Source: JAAYZK01 sp964535025
GTDB lineage: Bacteria > Planctomycetota > Phycisphaerae > SM23-33 > FEN-1343
Assembly: GCA_964535025.1 (NCBI GenBank)
Contig: CAZHRW010000233.1
Coordinates: forward strand, 1-15,754
Length of the DNA stretch: 15,754 nucleotides
Direction of reading: 5' to 3'
How positions within the stretch are numbered: the first letter of the stretch is position 1; each line of letters opens with the position of its first letter. This document shows positions 1-9,187 of this stretch, piece after piece. The notes under the pieces are model-generated. The model had not been told where the DNA came from. It saw only the letters and a list, made by a program, of their open reading frames with translations, and ran no database searches. Made by a program: the position numbers and the translations under genes.

Positions 1-954
1 ATGCGAGCCGTGACGTTCACTGATCGACTGGAGGTACGGACGGATTACCCCGAGCCGGCCGCGGCGGCGGGGGAGGTCGTCGTCGACGTGCTCACCGCCG
101 GGATCTGCAGCACCGATCTGGAGATCCTGCGAGGGTACATGGGGTTCAGCGGCGTGCTGGGCCACGAGTTCGTCGGCCGCGTTGCCGACGGTCCGCCGGC
201 GTGGGCCGGCAAGCGGGTCGTCGCGGAGATCAACTGCGTGTGCGGCCGCTGCGACATGTGCACCGGCGGCCTGCGCAGCCACTGCCGCCGCCGCACGGTC
301 CTCGGTATTGACGGCCGCGACGGCGTCTTCGCCGAGCGGGTCGCCGTGCCGATCCGCAATCTTCACGAGGTGCCCCAGGTCGTCAGCGACGACGAGGCGG
401 TCTTCGCCGAGCCCCTCGCCGCCGCGCTGCAACTGACCCGCCAGATCCGCTTCGACATCGCCCAGACCGTCGTCGTCCTCGGCGACGGACGGCTCGGCCA
501 ACTCGTCGCGCGGGTCCTCCGCCATCCCTGCCCGTCGCTGACCCTGGTCGGTCGCCACCCGGCCAAGCTGGAGTTGGCCGAGCGGCAGCACATCCAGACG
601 GCGCTGGAAGAGGATTTCGTCCCTCGCCAGACCGCCGACGTCGTCGTCGACGCCACCGGCACCGCCGAGGGGCTGGCGCTGGCCCTGCGGACGGTGCGGC
701 CGCGCGGGACGATCGCCCTGAAGAGCACCTTCGCCGGCGGGGCGCCGATCGACCTGTCCCCGCTGGTAATCAACGAGGTTACCGTTGTCGGGTCGCGGTG
801 CGGCTCCCTGCCCGACGCGCTGACGGCTCTGGCGTCCGGCGACGTGGACGTGACGAACCTGATCAGCCGGCGGTTTGGCCTGGACGCGGCCGCCGAGGCG
901 ATGGAGGTCGCCGGGCGCGGCGACGTGGTAAAGGTGCTGCTCGATGTCCGCTGA
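1..954 (+). CDS. Zinc-dependent MDR-family alcohol dehydrogenase-like protein
   Basis: Medium-chain dehydrogenase/reductase of 317 residues; substrate unknown, presumably an NAD(P)-dependent alcohol or polyol oxidation in the cytoplasm. The GroES-like half carries the catalytic zinc ligands Cys36 (GICSTD), His55-Glu56 (GHE) and Glu137 (AEP). The structural zinc lobe is Cys81, Cys84, Cys87 and Cys95 (CxxCxxC then x7 C). The Rossmann half begins after residue 155 with a GDGRLG turn (161-166). The protein is slightly shorter than the usual 340-370 residues, but both zinc sites and the nucleotide fold are intact. The ATG is the first base of the window and MRAVTF is a normal MDR N-terminus, so the gene looks complete, although its promoter and ribosome site lie outside. 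Its last 11 bases overlap pgeF, implying translational coupling. Family certain; specific enzyme not assignable. Confidence 0.9.
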   Translation: MRAVTFTDRLEVRTDYPEPAAAAGEVVVDVLTAGICSTDLEILRGYMGFSGVLGHEFVGRVADGPPAWAGKRVVAEINCVCGRCDMCTGGLRSHCRRRTVLGIDGRDGVFAERVAVPIRNLHEVPQVVSDDEAVFAEPLAAALQLTRQIRFDIAQTVVVLGDGRLGQLVARVLRHPCPSLTLVGRHPAKLELAERQHIQTALEEDFVPRQTADVVVDATGTAEGLALALRTVRPRGTIALKSTFAGGAPIDLSPLVINEVTVVGSRCGSLPDALTALASGDVDVTNLISRRFGLDAAAEAMEVAGRGDVVKVLLDVR

Positions 955-1705
955 CCCGTGGTCGTCGCTGACGTATGCGACCGATGCCGACGGCCGCGTC
1001 GTCGCCCGCCTGGCGGGCCTGGCGGGCGTGGACGGGGCCGCCCACCTGTTCAGCACCCGCGCCGCCGGGAGCCTCGCCGCCGACGATCCGGCCGGGTCGG
1101 CCAACCGCGAGGCCCTGGCACGGGCCTTGGGCGCCGAGCGGGTGGTCACGGGCCGGCAGGTGCACGGGACGACGGTGGTGGACGTGGATACCGATCCGGC
1201 GGACGGCGTCGAGGCCGACGCGCTGATGACGACCCGCCGGCGGGTGGCGCTGCTGGGGCTGTCGGCGGATTGCCCGATTCTCCTGCTGGCCGATCCGGTC
1301 GGCGGCGCCGTCGGCATGGCCCACGCCGGCTGGCGGGGCACGGCGGGCGATGTCGCCGGCGCCCTCGTGCGGGCGATGGCCGGCGCATACGGCTGCCGGG
1401 CGGCGGACCTCTACGCGGGCATCGGGCCGTCGGCCGGGCCGTGCTGTTACGCCGTCGGCGACGAGGTCGTCGAAGCGATGGTCGGCGTCCTGGGCGGGGC
1501 GAGCGCCAAATGCGTGATCCGCCATGGCGAGCGGCAGTACGTGGATCTTTGGGTCGCCAACGTGCTGCTCCTGCGGCGGGCGGGGCTGGCCTCCGAGCGG
1601 ATCGAGGTGGCGGGCGCGTGCAGCATCTGCGATAATCGATACTTCAGTTATCGGCGGGACGGCGCGCGGGCCGGACGGCAGGGCGGGATGATCGCGAGGA
1701 TCTGA
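944..1705 (+). CDS. pgeF: Peptidoglycan editing factor PgeF (YfiH/LACC1, DUF152 family)
   Basis: A 253-residue member of the family formerly called multicopper polyphenol oxidase or laccase-domain proteins. Bacterial YfiH/PgeF has been linked to correcting peptidoglycan precursor composition, and LACC1 relatives have purine nucleoside phosphorylase or deaminase activity. The three metal-site residues are visible: His74 in RQVHG, Cys110 in SADCP and His127 in AHAGWRG. Other family blocks are GIGPSAGPCCY (159-169), a GACSIC segment (224-229) and FSYRRDG (234-240). The length is normal. The ATG at 944 lies inside the end of the upstream dehydrogenase (11-bp overlap, different frame), and the next gene starts 2 bp after the stop, so it sits in the middle of a compact operon. 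Family assignment is very secure; which activity dominates here is unknown. Confidence 0.94.
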   Translation: MSADPWSSLTYATDADGRVVARLAGLAGVDGAAHLFSTRAAGSLAADDPAGSANREALARALGAERVVTGRQVHGTTVVDVDTDPADGVEADALMTTRRRVALLGLSADCPILLLADPVGGAVGMAHAGWRGTAGDVAGALVRAMAGAYGCRAADLYAGIGPSAGPCCYAVGDEVVEAMVGVLGGASAKCVIRHGERQYVDLWVANVLLLRRAGLASERIEVAGACSICDNRYFSYRRDGARAGRQGGMIARI

Positions 1706-1707
1706 CG

Positions 1708-2370
1708 ATGGCGAAGAGGCTTTCGGTGGTGCTGGCCAGCGGCGGGATCGACTCGACGGTCGCCGCGGCCCTGGCCGCCCAGCACGGGCCGCTGGCGATG
1801 CTGCACCTGGACTACGGCCAGCAGGCCGCGGCGGCCGAACGGCAGGCGTTCGAGGCGGTCTGCCAGTGGATCCAGCCGATGCATCGGCGGGTGGTCTCGC
1901 TGGGCGAGTGGTCCGGCGTGGCCGACTCGCCCCTGCTGCGCCCGGACGGACGGCTCAACGATGCGGCGACGGCCGGCACGTCGCTACTGGCCGACAGCTA
2001 CGTCCCGATGCTCGCGCCGGCCATGCTCTGCCGCGCTGCCGCGTGGGCGTACACGCTCGGCGCCGGGCGGATCGTCTGGGGCGCCAGCCTCGACAACCCC
2101 GCCAACGACCCCGGTTACGCCGATGCCGCCCGCCTGATCGCCTGGCAACTGATCCAGCGCAGCCTGCCCGGCCAGACTGCCCCGGCCCTCGACGCGCCGC
2201 TGGCCCAGTACACCAAGGCCGCCGTCGTCGCACTCGCAGCCGACCTGGCCGTGCCCCTGGAGGTCACCTGGTCCTGCCTCCGCCCCGGCCCCGACCCCTG
2301 TCACCGCTGCATCGGCTGCGTCACACGTGCCAAGGCGCTCGAAAGCGCGCCCGGCTTCGACAGGCGCTGA
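1708..2370 (+). CDS. queC: QueC-like PP-loop ATPase (7-cyano-7-deazaguanine synthase family, divergent)
   Basis: QueC turns 7-carboxy-7-deazaguanine into preQ0 using ATP and ammonia, on the way to queuosine. This 220-residue protein has the PP-loop SGGIDST (11-17), a DYGQ segment (35-38) and a C-terminal zinc knuckle Cys190, Cys198, Cys201, Cys204. The length fits the family. Two blocks are altered. The usual VPGRN motif reads VPMLA (99-103), losing the conserved Arg and Asn. The usual GYPDCR motif reads GYADAAR (136-142), losing the Cys. No other queuosine gene (queD, queE, queF) is in the window; the neighbours are pgeF 2 bp upstream and a dehydrogenase. It could be a true but lineage-divergent QueC or a paralogue acting on another substrate. 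Its end converges on argS with a 17-bp gap. Confidence 0.8.
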   Translation: MAKRLSVVLASGGIDSTVAAALAAQHGPLAMLHLDYGQQAAAAERQAFEAVCQWIQPMHRRVVSLGEWSGVADSPLLRPDGRLNDAATAGTSLLADSYVPMLAPAMLCRAAAWAYTLGAGRIVWGASLDNPANDPGYADAARLIAWQLIQRSLPGQTAPALDAPLAQYTKAAVVALAADLAVPLEVTWSCLRPGPDPCHRCIGCVTRAKALESAPGFDRR

Positions 2371-2387
2371 ACGCCGGCGGTCCCCCG

Positions 2388-4127
2388 CTACATCTGCTCG
2401 ATCACCTCGATGCCCAACAGCTTGAGGCCCTGCTTGATCGTGCGGGCGGTGACGTCGCAAAGCCGCAGACGGCTGGCGCGGGTGGCGTCGTCGCCGGCCT
2501 GGAGGACGGGGCAGGTTTCGTAGAAGCCGCTGAAGGCCTGCGCGAGGTCGTAGAGGTAGCCGGTAAGGATGTTCGGTCGGTTCTCCGCGGCGACGGCGGC
2601 AAGGACTTCCTCGAAGCGGCACAGTCGCTTGGCCAGGTCCTTCTCGGCCGTCTCACCGATGATGACCGGCCGGCGGGCCAGGTCGCCAAGGGTTGCGGCG
2701 CCCTTGCGGAAGATGCTCTGCACGCGGGCGTAGGCGTACTGCAGGTAGGGGGCGGTGTTGCCCTGGAAGGAAAGCATGCGCTCCCAGGAAAACTTGTAGT
2801 CGCTGTTGCGGTCCATCGACAGGGCGGCGTACTTGACGGCGCCGATGCCGACGGCGCGGGCGACGCGGGCCGCCTGATCCGCCGGCAGGTCGGGGTTTTT
2901 CTCGGCGACGACGGCGGCGGCGCGGTCCACGGCCTCGTGGAGCAGATCGGCCAGCTTGACCGTTTCGCCCTCGCGGGTCTTGAAGGGCCGTCCGTCGGAG
3001 CGCAGGATGACGCCGAAGGGCACATGTTCGAGCGAGACGCCCTCGCCGACGAATCCCGCGGCCCGCGCGACGGCGAAGACCTGCGCGAAGTGAAACGCCT
3101 GCCGTGCGTCGGTGAGGTAGAGGATCCGCGTCGCGCCCAGCGTGCGGCAGCGGTAGCGCAGCGCCGCCAGGTCGGTGGTGGCGTAGAGGTAGCCGCCGTC
3201 GGATTTCCGGACGATCACCGGCACCGGCTCGCCCTCCGGGCCCCGGAAGGCGTCGTCGTCGAGGAAGACGCACTTGGCGCCCTCGGATTCGGTCAGCAGG
3301 CCGGCGGCGTCCAGATCGGCCACGACGGCCGGGAGATCGTCGTTGTAGGCGCTCTCGCCGCGGACGTCCGCATCGGTCAGCGAGACGCCCAGCAGGTCGT
3401 AGACCTCGCGACAGTGCGCGAGCGACTGCTTGATGATCTCCCGCCAGTCGGCGTTGACCCGCGGGTCCCCGCCCTGGAGCTTGACGACGGCCCGGCGGGC
3501 CCGTTCGGCGAAGGCCGCGTCGGTATCGAAACGCTCCTTGGCCCGGCGGTAGAACGCCTCCATGTCGGCGATGGACAGGTCCGCGATGCCTTCTTCCCGC
3601 TGCTGTTCGAAATATGCGATGAGCATCCCGAACTGGGTGCCCCAATCACCGACGTGGTTCTGGCGGATGACGTCGCAGCCGAGGAACGCCAGCACGCGGG
3701 CCAGGCAATCGCCGATGATCGTGCTGGGCAGGTGGCCGACGTGCATCTCCTTGGCCAGGTTGGGGCTGGAGTAGTCCACCACGACGGTCTGCCCGGCCCC
3801 CAGCGCGGGCACGTTCAGGCGGGGGTCGTCGTCGGCGCGGGCGACGGCGTCGGCCAGCACGGCGGGGCGGAGCGTGATGTTGATGAACCCGGGCCCGGCC
3901 ACCTCCATCGACGCGGCCAGGTCCGACAGGTCCAGCGTCTCGAGCACTTGCGCCGCCAACTCCCGCGGATTCCGCCGGGCGCGCTTGGCCGCCGCCATCA
4001 CGCCGTTGGCCTGGTAGTCGCCGAACGCCGGGTTCGCCGACGGCTGCACGATCGCCGGCACCGCCTCGCCGACCACGGCGGACAGGGCTTGCGAAAGACG
4101 CGATTCGAGTTGGGTTCGTATAGCCAT
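2388..4127 (-). CDS. argS: Arginyl-tRNA synthetase
   Basis: Cytoplasmic class Ia aminoacyl-tRNA synthetase charging tRNA-Arg. At 579 residues it has the normal length. The N-terminal tRNA-recognition domain occupies about residues 1-105 (ANPAFGDYQ at 31-39, GPGFINI at 78-84). The catalytic Rossmann domain follows, with SSPNLAKEMHVGHLPST (120-136) containing the HIGH-type signature HVGH at 129-132, then QNHVGDWGTQFG (156-167). A canonical KMSK is not seen, as in many ArgS enzymes; FKTREGETVKLADLL lies in the corresponding region. The DALR-type anticodon-binding C-terminus includes a YETCPVL segment. The ATG at 4127 is 15 nt after the rsfS stop on the same strand, so the two are probably co-transcribed. 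The ribosome site is weak (a gggacc-like stretch just upstream). Confidence 0.97.
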   Translation of the reverse strand: MAIRTQLESRLSQALSAVVGEAVPAIVQPSANPAFGDYQANGVMAAAKRARRNPRELAAQVLETLDLSDLAASMEVAGPGFINITLRPAVLADAVARADDDPRLNVPALGAGQTVVVDYSSPNLAKEMHVGHLPSTIIGDCLARVLAFLGCDVIRQNHVGDWGTQFGMLIAYFEQQREEGIADLSIADMEAFYRRAKERFDTDAAFAERARRAVVKLQGGDPRVNADWREIIKQSLAHCREVYDLLGVSLTDADVRGESAYNDDLPAVVADLDAAGLLTESEGAKCVFLDDDAFRGPEGEPVPVIVRKSDGGYLYATTDLAALRYRCRTLGATRILYLTDARQAFHFAQVFAVARAAGFVGEGVSLEHVPFGVILRSDGRPFKTREGETVKLADLLHEAVDRAAAVVAEKNPDLPADQAARVARAVGIGAVKYAALSMDRNSDYKFSWERMLSFQGNTAPYLQYAYARVQSIFRKGAATLGDLARRPVIIGETAEKDLAKRLCRFEEVLAAVAAENRPNILTGYLYDLAQAFSGFYETCPVLQAGDDATRASRLRLCDVTARTIKQGLKLLGIEVIEQM

Positions 4128-4142
4128 AGGGTCCCATAGCGC

Positions 4143-4556
4143 TCAGCGCTGTTCGGCGCCGGCGGGGCGGTGCCATGGGACGCGGGGCGTGTCGCCCCAC
4201 AGCAGTTCCAGGTCGTAGTGGTGGCGGACGCTCTCGGCGAACAGGTGGGCCACGACGTCGACGAAGTCCAGCAGGACCCACGTGGCCGACTCCAGCCCGG
4301 CGACGTGCCAGACCTTCGAGCCCACCTTGGCGCCCTCGCGGGCGATTTCGTCGGCGACGGCCCTCATCTGGCGGTCGGAGGTGCCGGTGGCGATGACGTA
4401 ATAGTCGGTGACCGGGCTGTGCCCCCGCAGGTCGAGCACCACCACGTCGCGGCAGTGGCGATCGGCCATGAGCCGCGCCAGCCGCACCGCCAGCGCCTCG
4501 GCGTCGTCGCGGTCGGGGGCGGGGCGGTCGGTCGCGTTGTCGGGGTTCGGTCCCAT
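4143..4556 (-). CDS. rsfS: Ribosomal silencing factor RsfS (Iojap family)
   Basis: RsfS binds uL14 on the large subunit and blocks subunit joining when nutrients are scarce. The protein has 137 residues. The Iojap domain runs from about 18 to 122: DVVVLDLRGHSPVTDYYVI (37-55), GTSDRQ (58-63), WVLLDFVDVVAHLF (93-106) and YDLELLWGD (114-122). The ATG at 4556 is chosen because the 13-residue lead before the domain is typical. The open frame continues far upstream, but that part overlaps the pyrophosphatase gene antiphase and has no family similarity. It is followed 15 nt later by argS. A TATACT box 16 nt upstream of the start may give it its own promoter, separate from hppA 122 bp away. No odd residues seen. 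Confidence 0.94.
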   Translation of the reverse strand: MGPNPDNATDRPAPDRDDAEALAVRLARLMADRHCRDVVVLDLRGHSPVTDYYVIATGTSDRQMRAVADEIAREGAKVGSKVWHVAGLESATWVLLDFVDVVAHLFAESVRHHYDLELLWGDTPRVPWHRPAGAEQR

Positions 4557-4571
4557 CGCTTCATCCAGTTT

Positions 4572-4577
4572 AGTATA
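4572..4577 (-). promoter_or_regulatory. Possible -10 box for rsfS-argS
   Basis: On the minus strand this reads TATACT (5 of 6 to the sigma-70 consensus), 15 bases before the rsfS ATG. No convincing -35 hexamer lies 16-18 bp upstream, and a transcript starting here would have a very short leader. Tentative. Confidence 0.25.
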
Positions 4578-4580
4578 GAA

Positions 4581-4654
4581 CGCAGCCGGCAACCAGCCTC
4601 CCGCGCCCGTCGCTTTCGCGCCCGGGCGGGGTCGTAGGCCGACTGCCGGCTGCG
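4581..4654. repeat. 11-bp perfect inverted repeat between hppA and rsfS
   Basis: CGCAGCCGGCA at 4581-4591 is the exact reverse complement of TGCCGGCTGCG at 4644-4654, with 52 bp between the arms. It fills most of the 122-bp gap between the hppA stop and the rsfS start. Transcribed from hppA it could fold into a long-looped stem, perhaps an attenuating or processing structure. No U-run follows, so it is not a standard intrinsic terminator. Confidence 0.5.
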
Positions 4655-4678
4655 GATCGATCCGTCCGTGGCGGGCGG

Positions 4679-7516
<2,838 letters not shown>

Positions 7517-7523
7517 GGCTATG

Positions 7524-7529
7524 CTCCTT
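7524..7529 (-). promoter_or_regulatory. Shine-Dalgarno AAGGAG that fixes the hppA start
   Basis: The minus strand reads AAGGAG followed by seven bases and GTG (7516-7514). This is the strongest ribosome site in the window. It supports a GTG start that places a classical signal peptide at the very N-terminus. Confidence 0.8.
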
Positions 7530-7713
7530 TTCCATGCTGGAAGTCCCGGTGGCCTCCAACTTGCCCCGGGGGGTGACTGGAGAGATATCACTTCGCGACG
7601 TCGGCGGAAACGGCGCCAAACGCACGGACCGTCAACGGTTGTCTGTGCGGCCGGCCGGCGGGGGACGTCCGGGCCCACCCGCGACGGCGACCTACCCTTC
7701 AGCCCGGTCGGAC

Positions 7714-7733
7714 GCCGCCGGTTGTCCGGCGGC
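7714..7733 (-). terminator. GC-rich stem-loop after rpsU
   Basis: GCCGCCGG and CCGGCGGC form a perfect 8-bp stem around a 4-base loop (TTGT on the plus strand), 14 bp beyond the rpsU stop. No T-run follows on the minus strand, so efficient Rho-independent termination is not assured. It may instead stabilise the rpsU 3' end. The rest of 7517-7747 shows no gene; no good hppA promoter was found there (one TTGACG at 7630-7635 has no matching -10). Confidence 0.4.
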
Positions 7734-7747
7734 CTCCGGCGTCCGCA

Positions 7748-7933
7748 TTACCGGGTTTCCTGCATGATTCGTTTGGCGCTCTTGCGGGCGCGACGGCGTC
7801 GTCGTTCGGAAGGCTTTTCGTAGTAACTGTTTCGCTTGATGTCCTTCGTCAGACCTTCCTTCTCACACATCTTTTTGAACCGGCGAAGCATCTGCTCCAC
7901 CGACTCGCCGCCACGTGACTTTACCTTGATCAT
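7748..7933 (-). CDS. rpsU: Small ribosomal subunit protein bS21
   Basis: A 61-residue 30S protein near the mRNA exit site that helps translation initiation. It starts MIKVKSRGGESVEQMLRRFK and continues with the family pattern CEKEGL (23-28), RNSYYEKPSERRRRRARK (34-51) and a basic C-terminus. The frame is open to 8017, but the added 28 residues would extend beyond the -10 box and are unlike bS21, so the ATG at 7933 is used. An AAAGGA lies 13 bases upstream of this ATG, rather far. It is monocistronic: its own promoter lies at 8000-8027, a stem-loop follows the stop, and the next gene in the same direction is 231 bp away. Confidence 0.95.
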   Translation of the reverse strand: MIKVKSRGGESVEQMLRRFKKMCEKEGLTKDIKRNSYYEKPSERRRRRARKSAKRIMQETR

Positions 7934-7999
7934 GCTCGGGCACTGGTCCTTTCTTGCAGACATACCGGGGGCCACACGCCCCGTCCATAGGGACGGCCG

Positions 8000-8027
8000 A
8001 GTATAGAGGAAATCCATGCCGTTGCAA
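8000..8027 (-). promoter_or_regulatory. Sigma-70-type promoter of rpsU
   Basis: On the minus strand TTGCAA (8027-8022), a 16-bp spacer, then TATACT (8005-8000), giving a leader of roughly 60 nt to the rpsU ATG. Just at the predicted start site is a perfect 6-bp inverted repeat (CCGTCC/GGACGG, 7981-7996) with a 4-base loop. It could be an operator or a 5'-end hairpin. Confidence 0.65.
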
Positions 8028-8136
8028 CTTTATTTTCGGCCAATCAGGGCTCGAGACATGAGGCGTGGAAGCCGCTTCCGTTCGCCCTACGCCGTTGCGG
8101 TATCTCAAGTCACAGGCCCAAGTCTCCGGCCTCCCG

Positions 8137-8164
8137 TTGACCCCTGCGACCGGCGCGTTAGACT
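8137..8164 (+). promoter_or_regulatory. Probable promoter of the YbgC-type thioesterase
   Basis: TTGACC (8137-8142), a 16-bp spacer and TAGACT (8159-8164). The leader to the ATG at 8210 would be about 40 nt. It diverges from the rpsU promoter about 110 bp away. Confidence 0.5.
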
Positions 8165-8209
8165 GCCGGAAGTGTCAGATGCGTTGAACCCTTTATCGCG
8201 GGGCGCACG

Positions 8210-8632
8210 ATGGCCGACCGGGCCTGTACCATTGACGTTCGCGTTCGTTACGCCGAAACCGACCCGATGGGCGTCCTCCATCACAGCCGCTATGCGGTGC
8301 TGCTGGAGATGGGACGTACGGAACTGCTCAGACAAGCAGGGGTCAGCTATCGCGATCTGGAGGCAGCGGGGGTCTTCTTCGTTGTGACGCGGCTGGAGGT
8401 GCGTTTCCGAGCGCCGGCGCGGTACGACGACGTCCTGGCGGTCACCACTCGCCTCGAACGGATCAGTACCGCCCGGATCGACCACACCTACGCGATCACC
8501 GAGCGCGCCGCCGGCCGTCGCGTCGCCGAGGCGGCCACGACGCTGGCCTGCGTGGACGCCGATGGACGGGTCCGGGCGATCCCGGCCGACCTGCTGGAAC
8601 GGATGGGGGGGCGGATCTCGCCTACCAAGTGA
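8210..8632 (+). CDS. ybgC: Acyl-CoA thioesterase of the YbgC / 4-hydroxybenzoyl-CoA thioesterase family
   Basis: A 140-residue single hotdog-fold protein that hydrolyses acyl-CoA thioesters in the cytoplasm. In proteobacteria YbgC is tied to the Tol-Pal cluster and phospholipid metabolism; no tol gene is present here. The signature is YAETDPMGVLHHSRYAVLLE (14-33), with the catalytic Asp18 and the His24/His25 pair. RAPARYDD (67-74) is the usual strand-turn before the central beta-sheet. The ATG at 8210 has only a poor ribosome site, but no better in-frame start exists between the predicted transcription start and the signature. Its stop lies 11 bp inside the 3' end of the opposing prepilin gene, so the two transcripts converge and overlap. 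Family secure; substrate unknown. Confidence 0.9.
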   Translation: MADRACTIDVRVRYAETDPMGVLHHSRYAVLLEMGRTELLRQAGVSYRDLEAAGVFFVVTRLEVRFRAPARYDDVLAVTTRLERISTARIDHTYAITERAAGRRVAEAATTLACVDADGRVRAIPADLLERMGGRISPTK

Positions 8633-9176
8633 GGTTCCGTCGGGGATTGGTGCTGGCGGTCACGGCGAAGCGGTTCTCGCCGACCGACACATCCAGTTCG
8701 GCCGTTACCCGACGGGTGTAGCTGATCGGGTTCCCGTCGGCGTCGGTGCCCGTGGCCGTCTCGTAAAAGATGTCGAAGGTGTGGATCGTCACGCCGTCGT
8801 CGGGCGCGAGGATGAGGTGGGAACTGGTGACGCCGTCGATCGTCTGGCGATACCAGAGCCTGTCATAGTCGCCGTCCAACTGGTACTCGATGAGTTGGAC
8901 GTCGCCGGCCGGGGGGATAATGCTGACCTTGTGCGGGTAGCATTGCACGGCGTCGGCCTGGCGGATCTCGGCCATCATGCGGTTCAGGACGATCCGGGTG
9001 TTGTGGGTCACCGAGGCGATCTTCTGGTTTTCGCTGACGTTGTGCAGCGACGCGTGGAACGCCGCGGCGACACTGGTCAGCAGCAGGGCCATGATGCTCA
9101 GCGACAGCAGCACCTCGACCATGCCCAGGCCGGGGGCGGTGCGTCGGGGGTGGGGATGGCTCGGGGATGCTCTCAT
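8622..9176 (-). CDS. Prepilin-like protein (PulJ/GspJ or PilW-type minor pseudopilin)
   Basis: A 184-residue protein with a type IV prepilin leader. A short basic stretch (MRASPSHPHPRRTAPG) ends at Gly16; then mature LGMVEV with Glu at +5 and a hydrophobic helix (19-40). This is the site a prepilin peptidase (PilD/GspO) would cut and methylate. The rest is a soluble domain with an amphipathic first part (IVLNRMMAEIRQAD, 62-75), as in GspJ/PilW minor pilins that prime pilus or secretion pseudopilus assembly. The leader residue before Glu is Val and the usual GFTLIE is reduced to GLGMVE, but the essential Gly-1 and Glu+5 are kept. It starts 11 nt after the PilX-like gene, with AGGTG six bases before the ATG, as the last gene of the three-gene unit. 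Confidence 0.82.
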   Translation of the reverse strand: MRASPSHPHPRRTAPGLGMVEVLLSLSIMALLLTSVAAAFHASLHNVSENQKIASVTHNTRIVLNRMMAEIRQADAVQCYPHKVSIIPPAGDVQLIEYQLDGDYDRLWYRQTIDGVTSSHLILAPDDGVTIHTFDIFYETATGTDADGNPISYTRRVTAELDVSVGENRFAVTASTNPRRNLTW

Positions 9177-9187
9177 GTTCGCACCTG

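Noticed and set aside
1866..4139. 757-codon plus-strand frame running through the queC-like gene and opposite argS
   Set aside because: It is out of phase with one real gene and antisense to another; no recognisable motif.
7517..7678. Longer N-terminus for the pyrophosphatase
   Set aside because: The added residues are Arg/Pro-rich, have no ribosome site, and would bury the signal peptide; AAGGAG-N7-GTG at 7516 is far better.
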